Positions 50,221 to 60,537 are shown, counted from the stretch's first letter. The stretch: DNA of 64,000 nucleotides from BQJU01 sp965229635 (GCA_965229635.1 OZ245894.1:1798001-1862000); one strand, 5' to 3'. Made by a program: numbers and translations. The notes: generated by a model from the letters alone, not told the origin.

Positions 50221-52752
50221 ATGCTCGCAAGATTGACTTTTTTGGCTGGTTTGATGATCGCCACACTCAACGCTCAAGCACAGCTCCAATCACCCGACGA
50301 ATTTTTGCCCCATCGCTGGGGCGAAACATTTACGCCACACCATCTTCTGGTCGATTACATTCAACACGTGGCAGCCAACAGCCCCAACGTGAAATTGGTC
50401 CCTTATGGGGAGACTAATGAACAAAGACCGCTCATGCTGGCCATCATATCCAGCACTGAGAATATGACTGATCTGGAAAGTATTCGCGAAAATAATTTGC
50501 GCAAAACCGGCTTGCTACCCGGCCAGCCAAATACTGACCTGGATCGGGCGATAGTCTGGTTGAGCTACAGTGTGCACGGCAATGAAGCCGCCGGTTCGGA
50601 AAGCTCAATGATGGTCTTATACGAGCTGGCAAATGGTAAAAATTCTGATATTCAAAACTGGCTCAAAAATACAATCGTCATCATCGATCCTTCTCTCAAC
50701 CCTGACGGCTATTCGCGTTATACACACTGGTACCGTGGAGTTGCGAATCGCATGTCCGATCCGAATCCTGCTGTACGGGAGCACAACGAGCCCTGGCCCG
50801 GCGGGAGAGTCAATCACTACTTGTTTGACCTCAATCGAGATTGGGCCTGGCAAACACAAATTGAATCGCAACAGCGGGTGAAAGTGTATCAGCAATGGAT
50901 GCCGCATGTACACGCTGATTTGCACGAACAGTATTATCACAATCCCTACTATTTTGCACCAGCAGCGCAACCCTATCATAGTTACATCACGGATTGGCAG
51001 GCAGACTTTCAAACGGAAATCGGTAAAAACCATGCCAGCCACTTCGATAATGAAGGATGGTTGTATTTTACCCGCGAAGTTTTTGATCTGCTCTATCCAA
51101 GTTACGGTGATACTTACCCTACCTTCAACGGCTCTATTGGTATGACCTACGAACAAGGCGGACACAGTCGCGCCGGAAGGGCAATTATCATGCCGAATGA
51201 AGATACACTCACCTTGTATGATCGGGTGTTACACCACAAGGTGACCTCTATGTCGACCATTGAGATCGCTTCAAAAAGTGCTGCACAATTGGTGAAAGAA
51301 TTTGAGCAGTACTTTGCCGGTTCCAGTTCAAACCCTCCCGGAGCTTATAAAGCCTACATCATTAAGGGGACAAACAATAAAGATAAACTGAAAGCCCTTT
51401 GCCAGCTGTTGGATCGAAACCAGATTCAATATGGTCAAGCCAAGACTGTCCTGAGTACCAGGGCCTTTGATTATCAAAATGGGCAGGAAAAAAGCATTAA
51501 GGTGGAGGCTGGTGACCTGATAGTGAGTGCCTACCAACCCATGTCGGTATTGACTCAGGTGTTGTTTGATCCGGAAGTAGAGGTTGTTGATTCGCTTACT
51601 TATGACATCACCGGTTGGTCTTTACCCTATGCGTATGGATTGGAGGCATACGCCAGTAAACAGAAAATTGATATCAGCCCGGGCTATGCCATTGATCGAG
51701 TGCAGCCAATTAATACCAATGAAGGTGCTTATGCTTACCTCAGTCCATGGGCGTCAATGGATAATGCCAAATTTTTGGGTGCCTTGTTATATGCCGGTGT
51801 GAAAGTTCGCTATGCAAGTAATCCTTTCACCCTTGGCGGAAAAAATTATCCGGCCGGAACCCTGATCATCACCAGAGCAGACAACCGAAAGGTGGCTGAT
51901 TTTGATCAGAAGGTGGTTGATATGGCGAGGAATAAAAACCAGCAACTGACTGTCGCTCAAACAGGGTTCGTAGATGAGGGCAATGATTTTGGCTCGGATG
52001 CGGTCAAATTAATCAGAATGCCGAAAGTGGGGCTGTTATCTGGTGAAGACACCAATGCTAATGAGTTTGGACAGGTATGGCATTATTTTGAGCAGGTGCT
52101 GGAATATCCCATTCATATCCTGGATGGCAAGCACCTTGGTAGAGTCGATTTGAATGAATTCAATGTCTTGATTTTGCCGGAAGGCTACTATAGTTTTAAT
52201 GAAACAATTCGAAAGCAACTGGGAAGTTGGGTGAGTGGTGGTGGCAAACTAATCGCCATTGGAGAGGCCAATAGTACTTTGACAGACCAGGACGGGTTTG
52301 CATTGACTCCGTACGCAACAAATGAGGACAAAACCACTGCCGAGAAGGAGTCAGAAGAAGAAGCACTAGAGGGACGACTTGATGACTTTGCTGGACAGGA
52401 GCGTCGTTATATTTCATCCTCAAATCCTGGTGCAATCTTTAAGGTAATGCTTGATACAACCCATCCGCTGGCTTTTGGATTGGGGGACTACTATTTTTCA
52501 TTAAAGACGAATACCCTTCACTATCAGCTATTAAAGGATGCCTGGAATGTGGGTACTATTGGCGAAGATCCGATGATTTCGGGTTTTATCGGTGCCAAAG
52601 CCCTCGAGGACCTAAAAAATTCGGTTGTTTTTGCGGTAGAAGACAAGGGTAGAGGAGAAGTGGTATATTTGATCGATAATCCGCTCTTTCGAGGTTTTTG
52701 GGAGAATGGCAAATTGTTGTTTGCCAATGCCTTGTTTATGGTAGGTAATTAA
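50221..52752 (+). CDS. M14-family zinc carboxypeptidase, secreted
   Basis: An 843-residue protein starting MLARLTFLAGLMIATLNAQAQ with a signal peptide; the ATG at 50179 is not used because it gives a hydrophilic leader. The M14 site is visible: zinc His and Glu in 'SYSVHGNEAAGSES', His in 'HADLHEQ', and the proton-transfer region 'TFNGSIGMTYEQGG'. Downstream, residues ~400-620 form a second alpha/beta block ('AYIIKGTNNKDKLKALCQLLDRNQIQ', 'ANEFGQVWHYFEQVLEYPIHILDGKHLGRVDLNEFNVLILPEGYY') with a Rossmann-like look, typical of the extended Bacteroidota M14 proteins. It trims peptides outside the cell or in the periplasm. No T9SS tail. Confidence 0.93.
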   Translation: MLARLTFLAGLMIATLNAQAQLQSPDEFLPHRWGETFTPHHLLVDYIQHVAANSPNVKLVPYGETNEQRPLMLAIISSTENMTDLESIRENNLRKTGLLPGQPNTDLDRAIVWLSYSVHGNEAAGSESSMMVLYELANGKNSDIQNWLKNTIVIIDPSLNPDGYSRYTHWYRGVANRMSDPNPAVREHNEPWPGGRVNHYLFDLNRDWAWQTQIESQQRVKVYQQWMPHVHADLHEQYYHNPYYFAPAAQPYHSYITDWQADFQTEIGKNHASHFDNEGWLYFTREVFDLLYPSYGDTYPTFNGSIGMTYEQGGHSRAGRAIIMPNEDTLTLYDRVLHHKVTSMSTIEIASKSAAQLVKEFEQYFAGSSSNPPGAYKAYIIKGTNNKDKLKALCQLLDRNQIQYGQAKTVLSTRAFDYQNGQEKSIKVEAGDLIVSAYQPMSVLTQVLFDPEVEVVDSLTYDITGWSLPYAYGLEAYASKQKIDISPGYAIDRVQPINTNEGAYAYLSPWASMDNAKFLGALLYAGVKVRYASNPFTLGGKNYPAGTLIITRADNRKVADFDQKVVDMARNKNQQLTVAQTGFVDEGNDFGSDAVKLIRMPKVGLLSGEDTNANEFGQVWHYFEQVLEYPIHILDGKHLGRVDLNEFNVLILPEGYYSFNETIRKQLGSWVSGGGKLIAIGEANSTLTDQDGFALTPYATNEDKTTAEKESEEEALEGRLDDFAGQERRYISSSNPGAIFKVMLDTTHPLAFGLGDYYFSLKTNTLHYQLLKDAWNVGTIGEDPMISGFIGAKALEDLKNSVVFAVEDKGRGEVVYLIDNPLFRGFWENGKLLFANALFMVGN

Positions 52753-52758
52753 AACAGA

Positions 52759-52795
52759 ACTGCCAAACCACAAGGCAGAATGGTGGCTTGGCAGT
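52759..52795. terminator. Stem-loop between convergent carboxypeptidase and OmpA genes
   Basis: ACTGCCAAACCAC and its near-complement (GGTGGCTTGGCAGT) enclose a 9-base loop, with two mismatches. It sits between the ends of the genes at 52752 and 52817. Confidence 0.6.
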
Positions 52796-52816
52796 TGATC
52801 AGATGGTTTTTCAGTG

Positions 52817-53494
52817 TTAGTTGTCAAGATTACCATCCTCGGCATCCTTCTTCAGTTCTTCATTGGCATAGATGGCTACCTCTACACGCCGGTTGGCTTG
52901 TCGCCCGGCTTCAGTATCATTGGTTTCAATAGGTTGCCCTTCGCCATAACCCACGGTGTTGAGGCGAGTAACACGCACCCCTTGTGAGGTCAGGTAATCA
53001 GCTACGGTTTTGGCTCGTTTTTTGGATAGGTCGAGGTTGTATTCTTCCGAGCCCTTACTATCAGTATGCCCTTCAATCAGGATATCAGTATCATCGTATT
53101 TTTTGAGGGTTGAGGCCAATTCCTGGAGGTTGCTTTTGGTCGTTGCTCTTAAGGCGTAGGAATCAAAATCAAACATCAGCCCTGAGTCGAAAGTCACCAG
53201 GATACCCTCGCCAACACGGGCTACTTCAGCACCTTCAAGATCTTGCTCGATCTCTTTGGCCTGTTTGTCCATATAGCGGCCAATCAATGCACCGGCAGTA
53301 CCGCCCACCGCGGCACCAATAATGACGCCTACTGCAGTATTCCCCGCTTTTTTGCCAATTACACCACCAATGACTCCACCGGCAGCGCCACCAATTGCAC
53401 CTCCTTTGGCTGCCTTACTGGCATTACATCCGGCAACCAATAGTACGCTGGCTAGAAGAGCCAGACCCAGGGCGAAATTTGATCGTATTTTCAT
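52817..53494 (-). CDS. OmpA-family lipoprotein with glycine-zipper domain
   Basis: A 225-residue protein starting MKIRSNFALGLALLASVLLVAGC, a lipoprotein signal with Cys23. Residues ~25-80 are a glycine-zipper (GGAIGGAAGGVIGGVIGKKAG, given in part) that can span membranes. Residues ~110-225 are an OmpA-type peptidoglycan-binding domain: 'FDFDSYALRATTKSNLQELASTL', 'DTDILIEGHTDSKGSEEYNLDLSKKRAKTVADYL', 'NTVGYGEGQPIETNDTEAGRQANRRVEVAI'. It tethers the outer membrane to peptidoglycan. The longer upstream frame to 53575 is discounted. Confidence 0.94.
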   Translation of the reverse strand: MKIRSNFALGLALLASVLLVAGCNASKAAKGGAIGGAAGGVIGGVIGKKAGNTAVGVIIGAAVGGTAGALIGRYMDKQAKEIEQDLEGAEVARVGEGILVTFDSGLMFDFDSYALRATTKSNLQELASTLKKYDDTDILIEGHTDSKGSEEYNLDLSKKRAKTVADYLTSQGVRVTRLNTVGYGEGQPIETNDTEAGRQANRRVEVAIYANEELKKDAEDGNLDN

Positions 53495-53637
53495 GATTTT
53501 AATTTTAGGTAAAAAGCTCAAATCAAATAGAATGTTCGCAAAACCGTAAAAAAAATACCGCAAAGGTGTTACCATTCTAAACTAGTCCGTTCTGCTTATA
53601 GATTTGTCACCAAGCAGGCAATCACCACGCAATAATC

Positions 53638-53669
53638 TTTGAGGAATCAGCCGTAAAATGATACTTTTG
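53638..53669 (+). promoter_or_regulatory. Bacteroidota promoter (TTTG-N20-TACTTTTG)
   Basis: TTTG at 53638-53641 and TACTTTTG at 53662-53669 are separated by 20 bases, matching the -33/-7 consensus of Bacteroidota sigma-70-type promoters. It lies 42 bases before the ATG of the large secreted protease. Confidence 0.7.
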
Positions 53670-53710
53670 AGTTACCCTTATGATTTTACTATTCAACCAT
53701 ATTCACAAGT

Positions 53711-56700
53711 ATGAAAATAACTCGTATACTACCTTTTCTACTGCTAGTAGCGCAGTTGAGCTTTGCACAAAGCATTGATGAGCGCATAGCCCCTGCACGT
53801 CAACCACTACACGAGGTGGAATTAGTCATGATGCCAGCTTTGAATAATGCGGCGCTATTGCAAGCGGAGCTTGAGCGTCGCGGTCCCGGCATTGCGCCTC
53901 GATTTGCCGAAACCTTTGCAGTCAACATCACTCCGGAAACTCATGGCAACTGGGAAACCCTACCCAATGGCAATGCTGTTTGGCGCCTGCGCATCCTGTC
54001 TTCCGATGCTTACTCCATAAATCTCGGGTTTGGCAAATATGTCATGCCGCGTAATGGTAGCCTCATCGTCTATTCTCCCAATCAGAAGCGCGTGATGGGC
54101 CCTTTTACACCTGCCGATAATGAAGAACACGAAGAACTCTGGACCCCCATTTTTGACGGCGAGCAATTGGTCATCGAAGTACAATTGCCCGCTGAAGAGC
54201 GTTCCGAGTTGCAGCTACAACTGAAATCGATCAACCATGACTTCATTGGTTTTTCCAGCATGGCTATGTCAGGTTCCTGCAACCTTGATGTCATTTGTGG
54301 TGACGCAGATGGTTGGGGAATTGTAGATCAATACCGCGATATTATCCAATCCGTGGCCGTAATTGGCCTTGGAGGAGGTACTTTCTGCACTGGTTTTTTG
54401 GTGAATAATGTTCGTCAAGATTGTACCCCTTTATTTATGACAGCCAATCATTGTGGCGTCAATGCCGGTAATGCGGCATCATTAGTGGCTTACTGGAATT
54501 ATGAAAATAGCTTCTGCCGCCAGCCCAATTCCGGTGCAAGTGGTGGACCTGGCGATGGTTCATTGAGTGATTTTAACACAGGATCATTCTTTCGTTCCTC
54601 TTATGCTCCATCCGATTTTGCCCTGGTAGAATTGGATGACCCAGTGTCGACAACAGCAGATGCCTTTTTCGCCGGATGGAGTGCAGAAGACATAGCACCA
54701 TCGGATACGGTCATTTGTGTGCACCACCCAAGTACGGACGAAAAGCGGATCAGTTTTGAATTTGACCCAACGGACATCCACAGCTACGGAGCCGGGTCCA
54801 ACAATGATCACATCAGAGTCGATGACTGGGATATTGGCACTACTGAAGGTGGATCTTCAGGCTCACCGCTGTTTAACCGTGAAAAGCAAGTAGTGGGACA
54901 ATTGCACGGCGGTTTGGCCGCTTGTGGGAATAATGAATACGACTCGTACGGTTGGTTTCATACTTCCTGGGAAGGTGGAGGAACCCCACAAAGTCGTTTG
55001 AAGGATTGGCTTGACCCAGATAATACCGGCATCCTCGAGCTTGATGGCCGGGCTCAGCTACTTTGTAATTTCTTTGTGCTTTCCAGCAATCCCACCCAAA
55101 CGATCTGTGTGCCCGATGTGGTAGTATTTGATATCGAGGTAAGTGAGAATTTTGGCGCACCAGTTGACTTGACCATTACCGGATTGCCGGCGGGGCTAAA
55201 TACTACTTTTGGTGAAAACCCGGTAGCTCCCGGAGGGACGACCACGCTCACAATTAGCAATACGGCTGTTTTAAACGGTGGGGTCATCAATTTCAACCTG
55301 ATAGGAACAGATGGTACAGAAAGTGCCAATACGATTTTACAGTTAACGGTATTCGATGGAACACCTGCAGCAGCAATGCCAGCCCTGCCTGCAGACGGTG
55401 AAACTGGTCTTTTCCTGACACCTTCTTTTGTCTGGGCAGGACAACCGGATGCAACGAGCTACACTTTTCAGTTAGCGACTGATCCGGGCTTTACGAATAT
55501 TATTGCAGAAGGTACTGATCTCGCTCAGACAAGTTATACTGGTGTAAGCCTCGATACTGAAACGACCTACTACTGGCGCGTTCGTGGTGCCAACCTTTGT
55601 GGTGACGGCGAATGGTCGGCAGTGTTCTCTTTCTCAACGGGAGCCATCTCCTGTGCCTCCGTAGGGGCAATGGATTTGCCCCAGGTTATTGCCACAGATG
55701 ATGCCGAAGATGTCATTTCCACTATCGAAATTACCTTGCCTGGCTTCGTTTCCGATGTTCAGGTCGTGGATTTGGATATTTTGCACTCTTATGTGGGAGA
55801 TGTTACAGCTACGCTGACTTCTCCGGATGGCACCGTCGTAACCTTGTTTGAACGCCCGGGCGAACCTGAGACTTTTTATGGTTGTGATGGAGATAATCTG
55901 GAACTAAGTTTCTCCGATATGGCGACCAATACGGCTGATGACCTTGAGAATTCCTGTGGCAACATGCCCGCCATCAGTGGTGAATTTCAATCCATTGATC
56001 CACTATCCACCTTCAATGGTGAATTGGCGGCTGGTACCTGGACGCTCAGGGTGAGCGATGCCGTCGATGAGGATGGCGGAAGTGTAGAGGCCTGGAATCT
56101 GAATATTTGTGTCACCCTGCCTAATGAAGTCGTACTGGTTGGGCCTTCCGGCGATTTTGAGATTTGTACGGAAGAAGTCATGAACTTCGATGTGCTTGTG
56201 GGAAGCGGTTATGAAGGCCCGGTTACCTTGTCGGCAGCTGGACTTCCCGCAGGAGCAATGGTCGAATTTTCCGAAAACCCTGCTGATCCGGGAAGTACGG
56301 TTAATGTGACGGTTTCTGGCTCACTTGACCCTGGCACCTATGTACTGACGCTGACCGGTACGGATGGCAATGACAGTGCCACTACTGATTTTGAATTTAC
56401 CGTTTTTGGTACACCACCGGCTGCAGTGCCTTCCAGCCCGGCCAATGGTTCGGCGGATATTCCCAGCGGGCTTACGCTGGAATGGGGAGCAGTAAGTGGT
56501 GCCGTATCCTACACCGTGGTCATTGCTACCGATCAGGATTTTAATAACATTTTTACCACCAATACGCAGGCTGGAACGTTCTACAATCTTAGTGGCCTTG
56601 ATTTTGGCACCACCTATTTTTGGCGTGTGGATGTCACTGGTGATTGTGGAGAAACACAAGGTTTGGAAATTTACAGCTTTACCACATTACCTGATCTGAC

Positions 56701-57550
56701 CTTCTCCATCAGCCCAACCGGAGTGACTTCCTGTGCAGCAGAAGAGGCACAGGCAACCATTCAGGTAGGCCCCGGTTTCTCAGCCTCTGCTTCGATAAGC
56801 TACGTGATTGAGCCCAGTGGCACCCCAACGGTCACTTTTGATGTTGATCCCGATAATGTGATGCCCGGCAGTACTGTACAGGTTACCATCAGTGATCTGT
56901 TCAACCTGGAGCCAGGATTCAACAGCATCACCTTCACCATTTCTGATGGTACTTACGAAGTAGCAACTACGTTTTCCATCATTGTGGAAACGGCGCCTAC
57001 TTTAACCTCTTTGACCTTCCCAGCGGACGGCTCTGTATTTCCGAATAACCCAAACATCACCTTCCTCTGGGATGCAGTAGACGGTGCTACCAGCTACTCC
57101 TTTGAAATTGCGACAGACCTTAACTTTACCAATATCATCGAGAGCAGCAATACTACCGGTACATCTTATAACGCTCAAAATATTGCAGGAGCGGGTCAAG
57201 GTACTTACTTCTGGCGCGTAACAGCCCTCAATGAATGTGGCGGTGCAACCACGGCTCCATTCAATTTTGTGTATACGGTGACCAATAGCACCAATGAGTT
57301 GAACGGAAGAACCATCAGCATTTCTCCAAACCCCACCAGCGGTGATGTACAGATTCAACTGAGTGATAGCGCAGGAAAGGATATGAAGGTGGAGTTGTTT
57401 AGCATTGACGGAAAACAATTAGAACAATATCAATTTGGCTACAGCCAAATGAGTATGAAACTCAATTTAGCAGAATATCCCGCAGGTGTTTACCTCGTTC
57501 GCCTAACAGAAGGGCGTGCCAGTATTAGCCAGCGCATTATTCTGCAATAA
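53711..57550 (+). CDS. Large T9SS-exported Lys-C-like serine protease
   Basis: A 1279-residue protein with a signal peptide ending SFAQ. An N-terminal pro-like region (~20-190) is followed by an S1/lysyl-endopeptidase-type domain (~200-440): His in 'LFMTANHCGV', Asp in 'PSDFALVELDD', Ser in 'TEGGSSGSPLFN'. Immunoglobulin/fibronectin-type modules follow (~450-650), then a proprotein-convertase P-domain (~650-800: 'HSYVGDVTATLTSPDGTVV', 'FSDMATNTADDLENSCGNMPAISG', 'GTWTLRVSDAVDEDGGSVEAWNLNICV') and more fibronectin-like repeats (~900-1190). A T9SS type A domain ends the chain (ISPNPTSGDVQIQLSD, 'LFSIDGKQLEQYQFG'). It is a surface or secreted protein-degrading enzyme for growth on macromolecules. 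Confidence 0.94.
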   Translation: MKITRILPFLLLVAQLSFAQSIDERIAPARQPLHEVELVMMPALNNAALLQAELERRGPGIAPRFAETFAVNITPETHGNWETLPNGNAVWRLRILSSDAYSINLGFGKYVMPRNGSLIVYSPNQKRVMGPFTPADNEEHEELWTPIFDGEQLVIEVQLPAEERSELQLQLKSINHDFIGFSSMAMSGSCNLDVICGDADGWGIVDQYRDIIQSVAVIGLGGGTFCTGFLVNNVRQDCTPLFMTANHCGVNAGNAASLVAYWNYENSFCRQPNSGASGGPGDGSLSDFNTGSFFRSSYAPSDFALVELDDPVSTTADAFFAGWSAEDIAPSDTVICVHHPSTDEKRISFEFDPTDIHSYGAGSNNDHIRVDDWDIGTTEGGSSGSPLFNREKQVVGQLHGGLAACGNNEYDSYGWFHTSWEGGGTPQSRLKDWLDPDNTGILELDGRAQLLCNFFVLSSNPTQTICVPDVVVFDIEVSENFGAPVDLTITGLPAGLNTTFGENPVAPGGTTTLTISNTAVLNGGVINFNLIGTDGTESANTILQLTVFDGTPAAAMPALPADGETGLFLTPSFVWAGQPDATSYTFQLATDPGFTNIIAEGTDLAQTSYTGVSLDTETTYYWRVRGANLCGDGEWSAVFSFSTGAISCASVGAMDLPQVIATDDAEDVISTIEITLPGFVSDVQVVDLDILHSYVGDVTATLTSPDGTVVTLFERPGEPETFYGCDGDNLELSFSDMATNTADDLENSCGNMPAISGEFQSIDPLSTFNGELAAGTWTLRVSDAVDEDGGSVEAWNLNICVTLPNEVVLVGPSGDFEICTEEVMNFDVLVGSGYEGPVTLSAAGLPAGAMVEFSENPADPGSTVNVTVSGSLDPGTYVLTLTGTDGNDSATTDFEFTVFGTPPAAVPSSPANGSADIPSGLTLEWGAVSGAVSYTVVIATDQDFNNIFTTNTQAGTFYNLSGLDFGTTYFWRVDVTGDCGETQGLEIYSFTTLPDLTFSISPTGVTSCAAEEAQATIQVGPGFSASASISYVIEPSGTPTVTFDVDPDNVMPGSTVQVTISDLFNLEPGFNSITFTISDGTYEVATTFSIIVETAPTLTSLTFPADGSVFPNNPNITFLWDAVDGATSYSFEIATDLNFTNIIESSNTTGTSYNAQNIAGAGQGTYFWRVTALNECGGATTAPFNFVYTVTNSTNELNGRTISISPNPTSGDVQIQLSDSAGKDMKVELFSIDGKQLEQYQFGYSQMSMKLNLAEYPAGVYLVRLTEGRASISQRIILQ

Positions 57551-57605
57551 CTAGAATACAGTAATAAAGTCCCTGAGACCAGGCATGGTCTTGATAGGGA
57601 AACCT

Positions 57606-57640
57606 GGCCGGAAGTGTACCCTTCGCACTATCCGGCCTTT
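57606..57640 (+). terminator. Intrinsic terminator after large protease gene
   Basis: GGCCGGAAGTG and CACTATCCGGCC pair with one bulge; TTTTTATT follows on the plus strand. It lies ~55 bases past the stop of the protease gene. A second hairpin (CCCTGAGACC / GGTCTTGATAGGG) sits just before it. Confidence 0.75.
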
Positions 57641-57692
57641 TTATTAAGGATTGAAGGACAACTTTATTAGCTTTGTGCAAAACCAATTATAT

Positions 57693-58961
57693 ATGATTCG
57701 CGCAAATGATCCAAAGATCAAATCTTGGGTAAAAGTGCCTGAGAATAGTGATTTCCCTATCCAAAACCTGCCCTTTGGGGTATTTCAAACCAAGGAAAAA
57801 ACACCCCGACTCTGCACCGCCATCGGTAATCAGGTAGCCGACCTGGCGGTACTGGCCGAGGATGGCTTTTTTGACGATCTCGACATCGACCGGGCCGTCT
57901 TTTCGCAGCGGTACCTCAATGATTTTATGGCATTGGGCAAAGCCAAAACAAGTGCCGTTCGCAATCGCCTTTCGGAAATTCTGGACGATGACCTGGAAGA
58001 ATGGGATGCCAGCGAACTGGCCACCTTTTTCCTGCATGACCAAAGTACAGTGGAAATGCTACTGCCCGTAAAAGTGGGCGACTATACCGATTTCTACTCC
58101 AGTATCGAACATGCGACCAATGTCGGTACTATGTTCCGCGATCCCGATAATGCGCTGTTGCCCAACTGGAGGCATCTGCCCGTGGGTTATCACGGCCGGG
58201 CCTCATCCATCGTCGTTTCTGGCACCCCAATTCACCGACCAAAAGGACAAACCATTCCTGCCGATTCAAAACAACCCGTATTTGGCCCCAGCCGCCTGCT
58301 GGATTTTGAGTTGGAAATGGGATTTGTGGTGGGAAAAGCCACCAAGCTCGGTGAATCGGTGAGTACCGCTGAAGCGGAAGATTATATCTTCGGCATGGTG
58401 CTGTTTAACGACTGGTCAGCCCGCGATATTCAGAAGTGGGAATACGTGCCTCTTGGACCATTCCTGGGTAAGAGCTTTGCTTCCACCATTTCTCCCTGGG
58501 TAGTGACGATGGAGGCTATGGAGCCTTTCCGTACACCTGGCCCGGTGCAGGAACCGGCAGTATTGCCTTATTTGCAATTTGAAGGGAAGAAGAACTACGA
58601 CATTCACCTGGAGGTCGATATCCTTACGGAAAAAGGTGCGCAGAAGACAGTCAGTGCCTCCAACTTCAAATACATGTACTGGAATATGGCCCAACAATTG
58701 GCCCACCACACCGTTAATGGTTGTAATCTCAATGTCGGTGATATGTGTGCCTCGGGTACCATCAGTGGTCCTACGCCGGATACCTACGGCTCGATGCTGG
58801 AAATTTCCTGGCGAGGTACCAAACCAGTCGCAATGGGAGAAGGTGAAGAAAGAAAGTTTATCGCAGATGGCGATACCGTCATCATGCGGGGTTGGTGTGA
58901 GAAAGATGGCCACCGCATTGGCTTTGGTGAGTGCACCGGAAAGGTATTGCCAGCGAAATAA
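57693..58961 (+). CDS. fahA: Fumarylacetoacetase
   Basis: A 422-residue enzyme hydrolysing fumarylacetoacetate to fumarate and acetoacetate, the last step of tyrosine and phenylalanine degradation. Start chosen at the ATG at 57693 (MIRANDPKIKSW), since the upstream in-frame codon at 57651 is TTG. Motifs are 'SDFPIQNLPFGVF', 'VGDYTDFYSSIEHATNVGTMFRDPDNALLPNW', the metal-site 'PSRLLDFELEMGFVVGK', 'LFNDWSARDIQKWEYVPLGPFLGKSF', 'WNMAQQLAHHTVNGCNLN' and 'GTISGPTPDTYGSMLEISW'. No other tyrosine-pathway genes are nearby. Confidence 0.96.
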   Translation: MIRANDPKIKSWVKVPENSDFPIQNLPFGVFQTKEKTPRLCTAIGNQVADLAVLAEDGFFDDLDIDRAVFSQRYLNDFMALGKAKTSAVRNRLSEILDDDLEEWDASELATFFLHDQSTVEMLLPVKVGDYTDFYSSIEHATNVGTMFRDPDNALLPNWRHLPVGYHGRASSIVVSGTPIHRPKGQTIPADSKQPVFGPSRLLDFELEMGFVVGKATKLGESVSTAEAEDYIFGMVLFNDWSARDIQKWEYVPLGPFLGKSFASTISPWVVTMEAMEPFRTPGPVQEPAVLPYLQFEGKKNYDIHLEVDILTEKGAQKTVSASNFKYMYWNMAQQLAHHTVNGCNLNVGDMCASGTISGPTPDTYGSMLEISWRGTKPVAMGEGEERKFIADGDTVIMRGWCEKDGHRIGFGECTGKVLPAK

Positions 58962-59005
58962 GTAGATTCCAAGCGATCATTGTTAAAGCTAAAATGCGAT
59001 AGACC

Positions 59006-60478
59006 ATGTTGATCCCAAACCAAAAGATATACTTCTTGTTCAGTTTGCTTGTATTGGCCAATTTTGCCTTTGCGCAATCCGGTACACAACGAGCCATCGA
59101 CGCCCTGGCCGGCGATTCGGATCTGGCCCACGCCGGTTTGGGCATCTGTGTGGTCGATGTAGAAAGCGGACAAGTCATTGCCAGCAATGAGGATCAACGC
59201 AGCATGATTCCCGCCTCTAACCTTAAGGTGTTGACTACCGCCACGGCCATTGGCCTACTGGGAGCAGATTTTCGATTTAAAACCGAATTGCGTTACTCCG
59301 GTACTATCGATGCCAATGGGGTATTAAACGGCAATGTTTGGATCGTGGGCTACGGTGATCCTACGCTTGGTTCCGATCAAATGGAAGAGGCGGAGGACTT
59401 GTCGGCAGTGATGACCAAGTTTCGCATGGCCCTCCAACAAAAGGGCATTCGCAAGATCAATGGCCATATCATAGGGGAGGATAGCTATTTCACCTCATCG
59501 GTAAACGCCCCCAACTGGCACTGGATCGATATTGGTAATTATTACGGCGCTGGTGTTTGGGGACTAAATATCCATGAGAACCTTTATTACTTACATTTTC
59601 AGCAGAGCAGCCGGTTGGGCAGCACGCCCGCTGTAGCATCGGTAGAGCCGTCCATTCCGGAATTGCGATTTATTAATGACATTACTTCTGCCGGTTCCGG
59701 AACTGGTGATAATGCCTACATCTACGGCGCGCCTTTTAGCTATGAGCGTTATCTGCGCGGCACCATTCCCGTGGGCAATGGTCGTTTTACCATCAAGGGC
59801 GCCATGCCTGATCCGCCATTGTTTGCCGCCCGGGAACTGGAAGCCTGCCTGCAAGCGGTGGGCATATTGACCTCCGAGTCGGCCTTGTCGAGCCGTCAGG
59901 CAAAATTGCGGGGTACGGAATTGGGCGAATCCAATATTTTGGTGACTCATTATTCTCCAACGCTGGAGCAGATTGTAGAACGCGCCAACATCAAAAGTGT
60001 CAATCTTTATTGTGAAACCTTGCTCAAGACCCTGGGTAAGGAAAAAGGCAAGGAAGGCAGCATTGATGGCGGAATTGACGTGGTGAAAGATTTCTGGGAA
60101 GGTCGGGGCATGAGTTTTAAGGGCATTTTCCTTGAAGACGGCAGCGGGTTATCGGCCCGAAATGTGGTGACGGCCAATTTTTTGGCCAACCTCCTGCGCA
60201 AAATTGCCCTGGACAAAAAGATTTTTGATCCTATTTATAATTCCCTGCCCATAGCCGGGCAAAGTGGTGGCATGAAGTACCTCTTGAGGGGAACAGCTGC
60301 CGCCGGAAAAGTAAGAGCCAAGACGGGAACTTTAGGTCGCGTGCGGGCGTTTACCGGCTATGCTACCACCCGCTCCGGCAAGTTGCTGGCCTTTAGTATG
60401 ATGGCCAACGACTACGAATGTTCCAGCAGTGAAATCCGCCAAAAGCTGGCGGTGGTGATGCGCACCTTGTGCGAATAA
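59006..60478 (+). CDS. dacB: D-alanyl-D-alanine carboxypeptidase/endopeptidase (PBP4 family)
   Basis: A 490-residue secreted penicillin-binding protein with signal peptide (LLVLANFAFAQ). The active site has Ser71-x-x-Lys74 (IPASNLKVL), a Ser-x-Asn motif (IKSVNLYCETLL) and KTG in 'RAKTGTLGRVRAF'. PBP4/DacB proteins trim and cleave D-Ala-containing peptidoglycan cross-links. The large ~220-residue insert between the Ser and SxN motifs, typical of class C PBPs, is present. The gene stands 44 bases past fahA on the same strand, without an obvious functional link. Confidence 0.95.
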   Translation: MLIPNQKIYFLFSLLVLANFAFAQSGTQRAIDALAGDSDLAHAGLGICVVDVESGQVIASNEDQRSMIPASNLKVLTTATAIGLLGADFRFKTELRYSGTIDANGVLNGNVWIVGYGDPTLGSDQMEEAEDLSAVMTKFRMALQQKGIRKINGHIIGEDSYFTSSVNAPNWHWIDIGNYYGAGVWGLNIHENLYYLHFQQSSRLGSTPAVASVEPSIPELRFINDITSAGSGTGDNAYIYGAPFSYERYLRGTIPVGNGRFTIKGAMPDPPLFAARELEACLQAVGILTSESALSSRQAKLRGTELGESNILVTHYSPTLEQIVERANIKSVNLYCETLLKTLGKEKGKEGSIDGGIDVVKDFWEGRGMSFKGIFLEDGSGLSARNVVTANFLANLLRKIALDKKIFDPIYNSLPIAGQSGGMKYLLRGTAAAGKVRAKTGTLGRVRAFTGYATTRSGKLLAFSMMANDYECSSSEIRQKLAVVMRTLCE

Positions 60479-60482
60479 CAAT

Positions 60483-60514
60483 TTTGTCGAATTGCAAGTG
60501 AAACATTAACTTTA
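60483..60514 (+). promoter_or_regulatory. Bacteroidota-type promoter before lipoprotein methyltransferase
   Basis: TTG at 60484-60486 and TAACTTTA at 60507-60514 are separated by 20 bases; the second box is one mismatch from the TAnnTTTG consensus. It fits a start of transcription near 60521, ahead of the ATG at 60538. Confidence 0.55.
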
Positions 60515-60537
60515 CCATTGTAAAGACCAAAACCTGC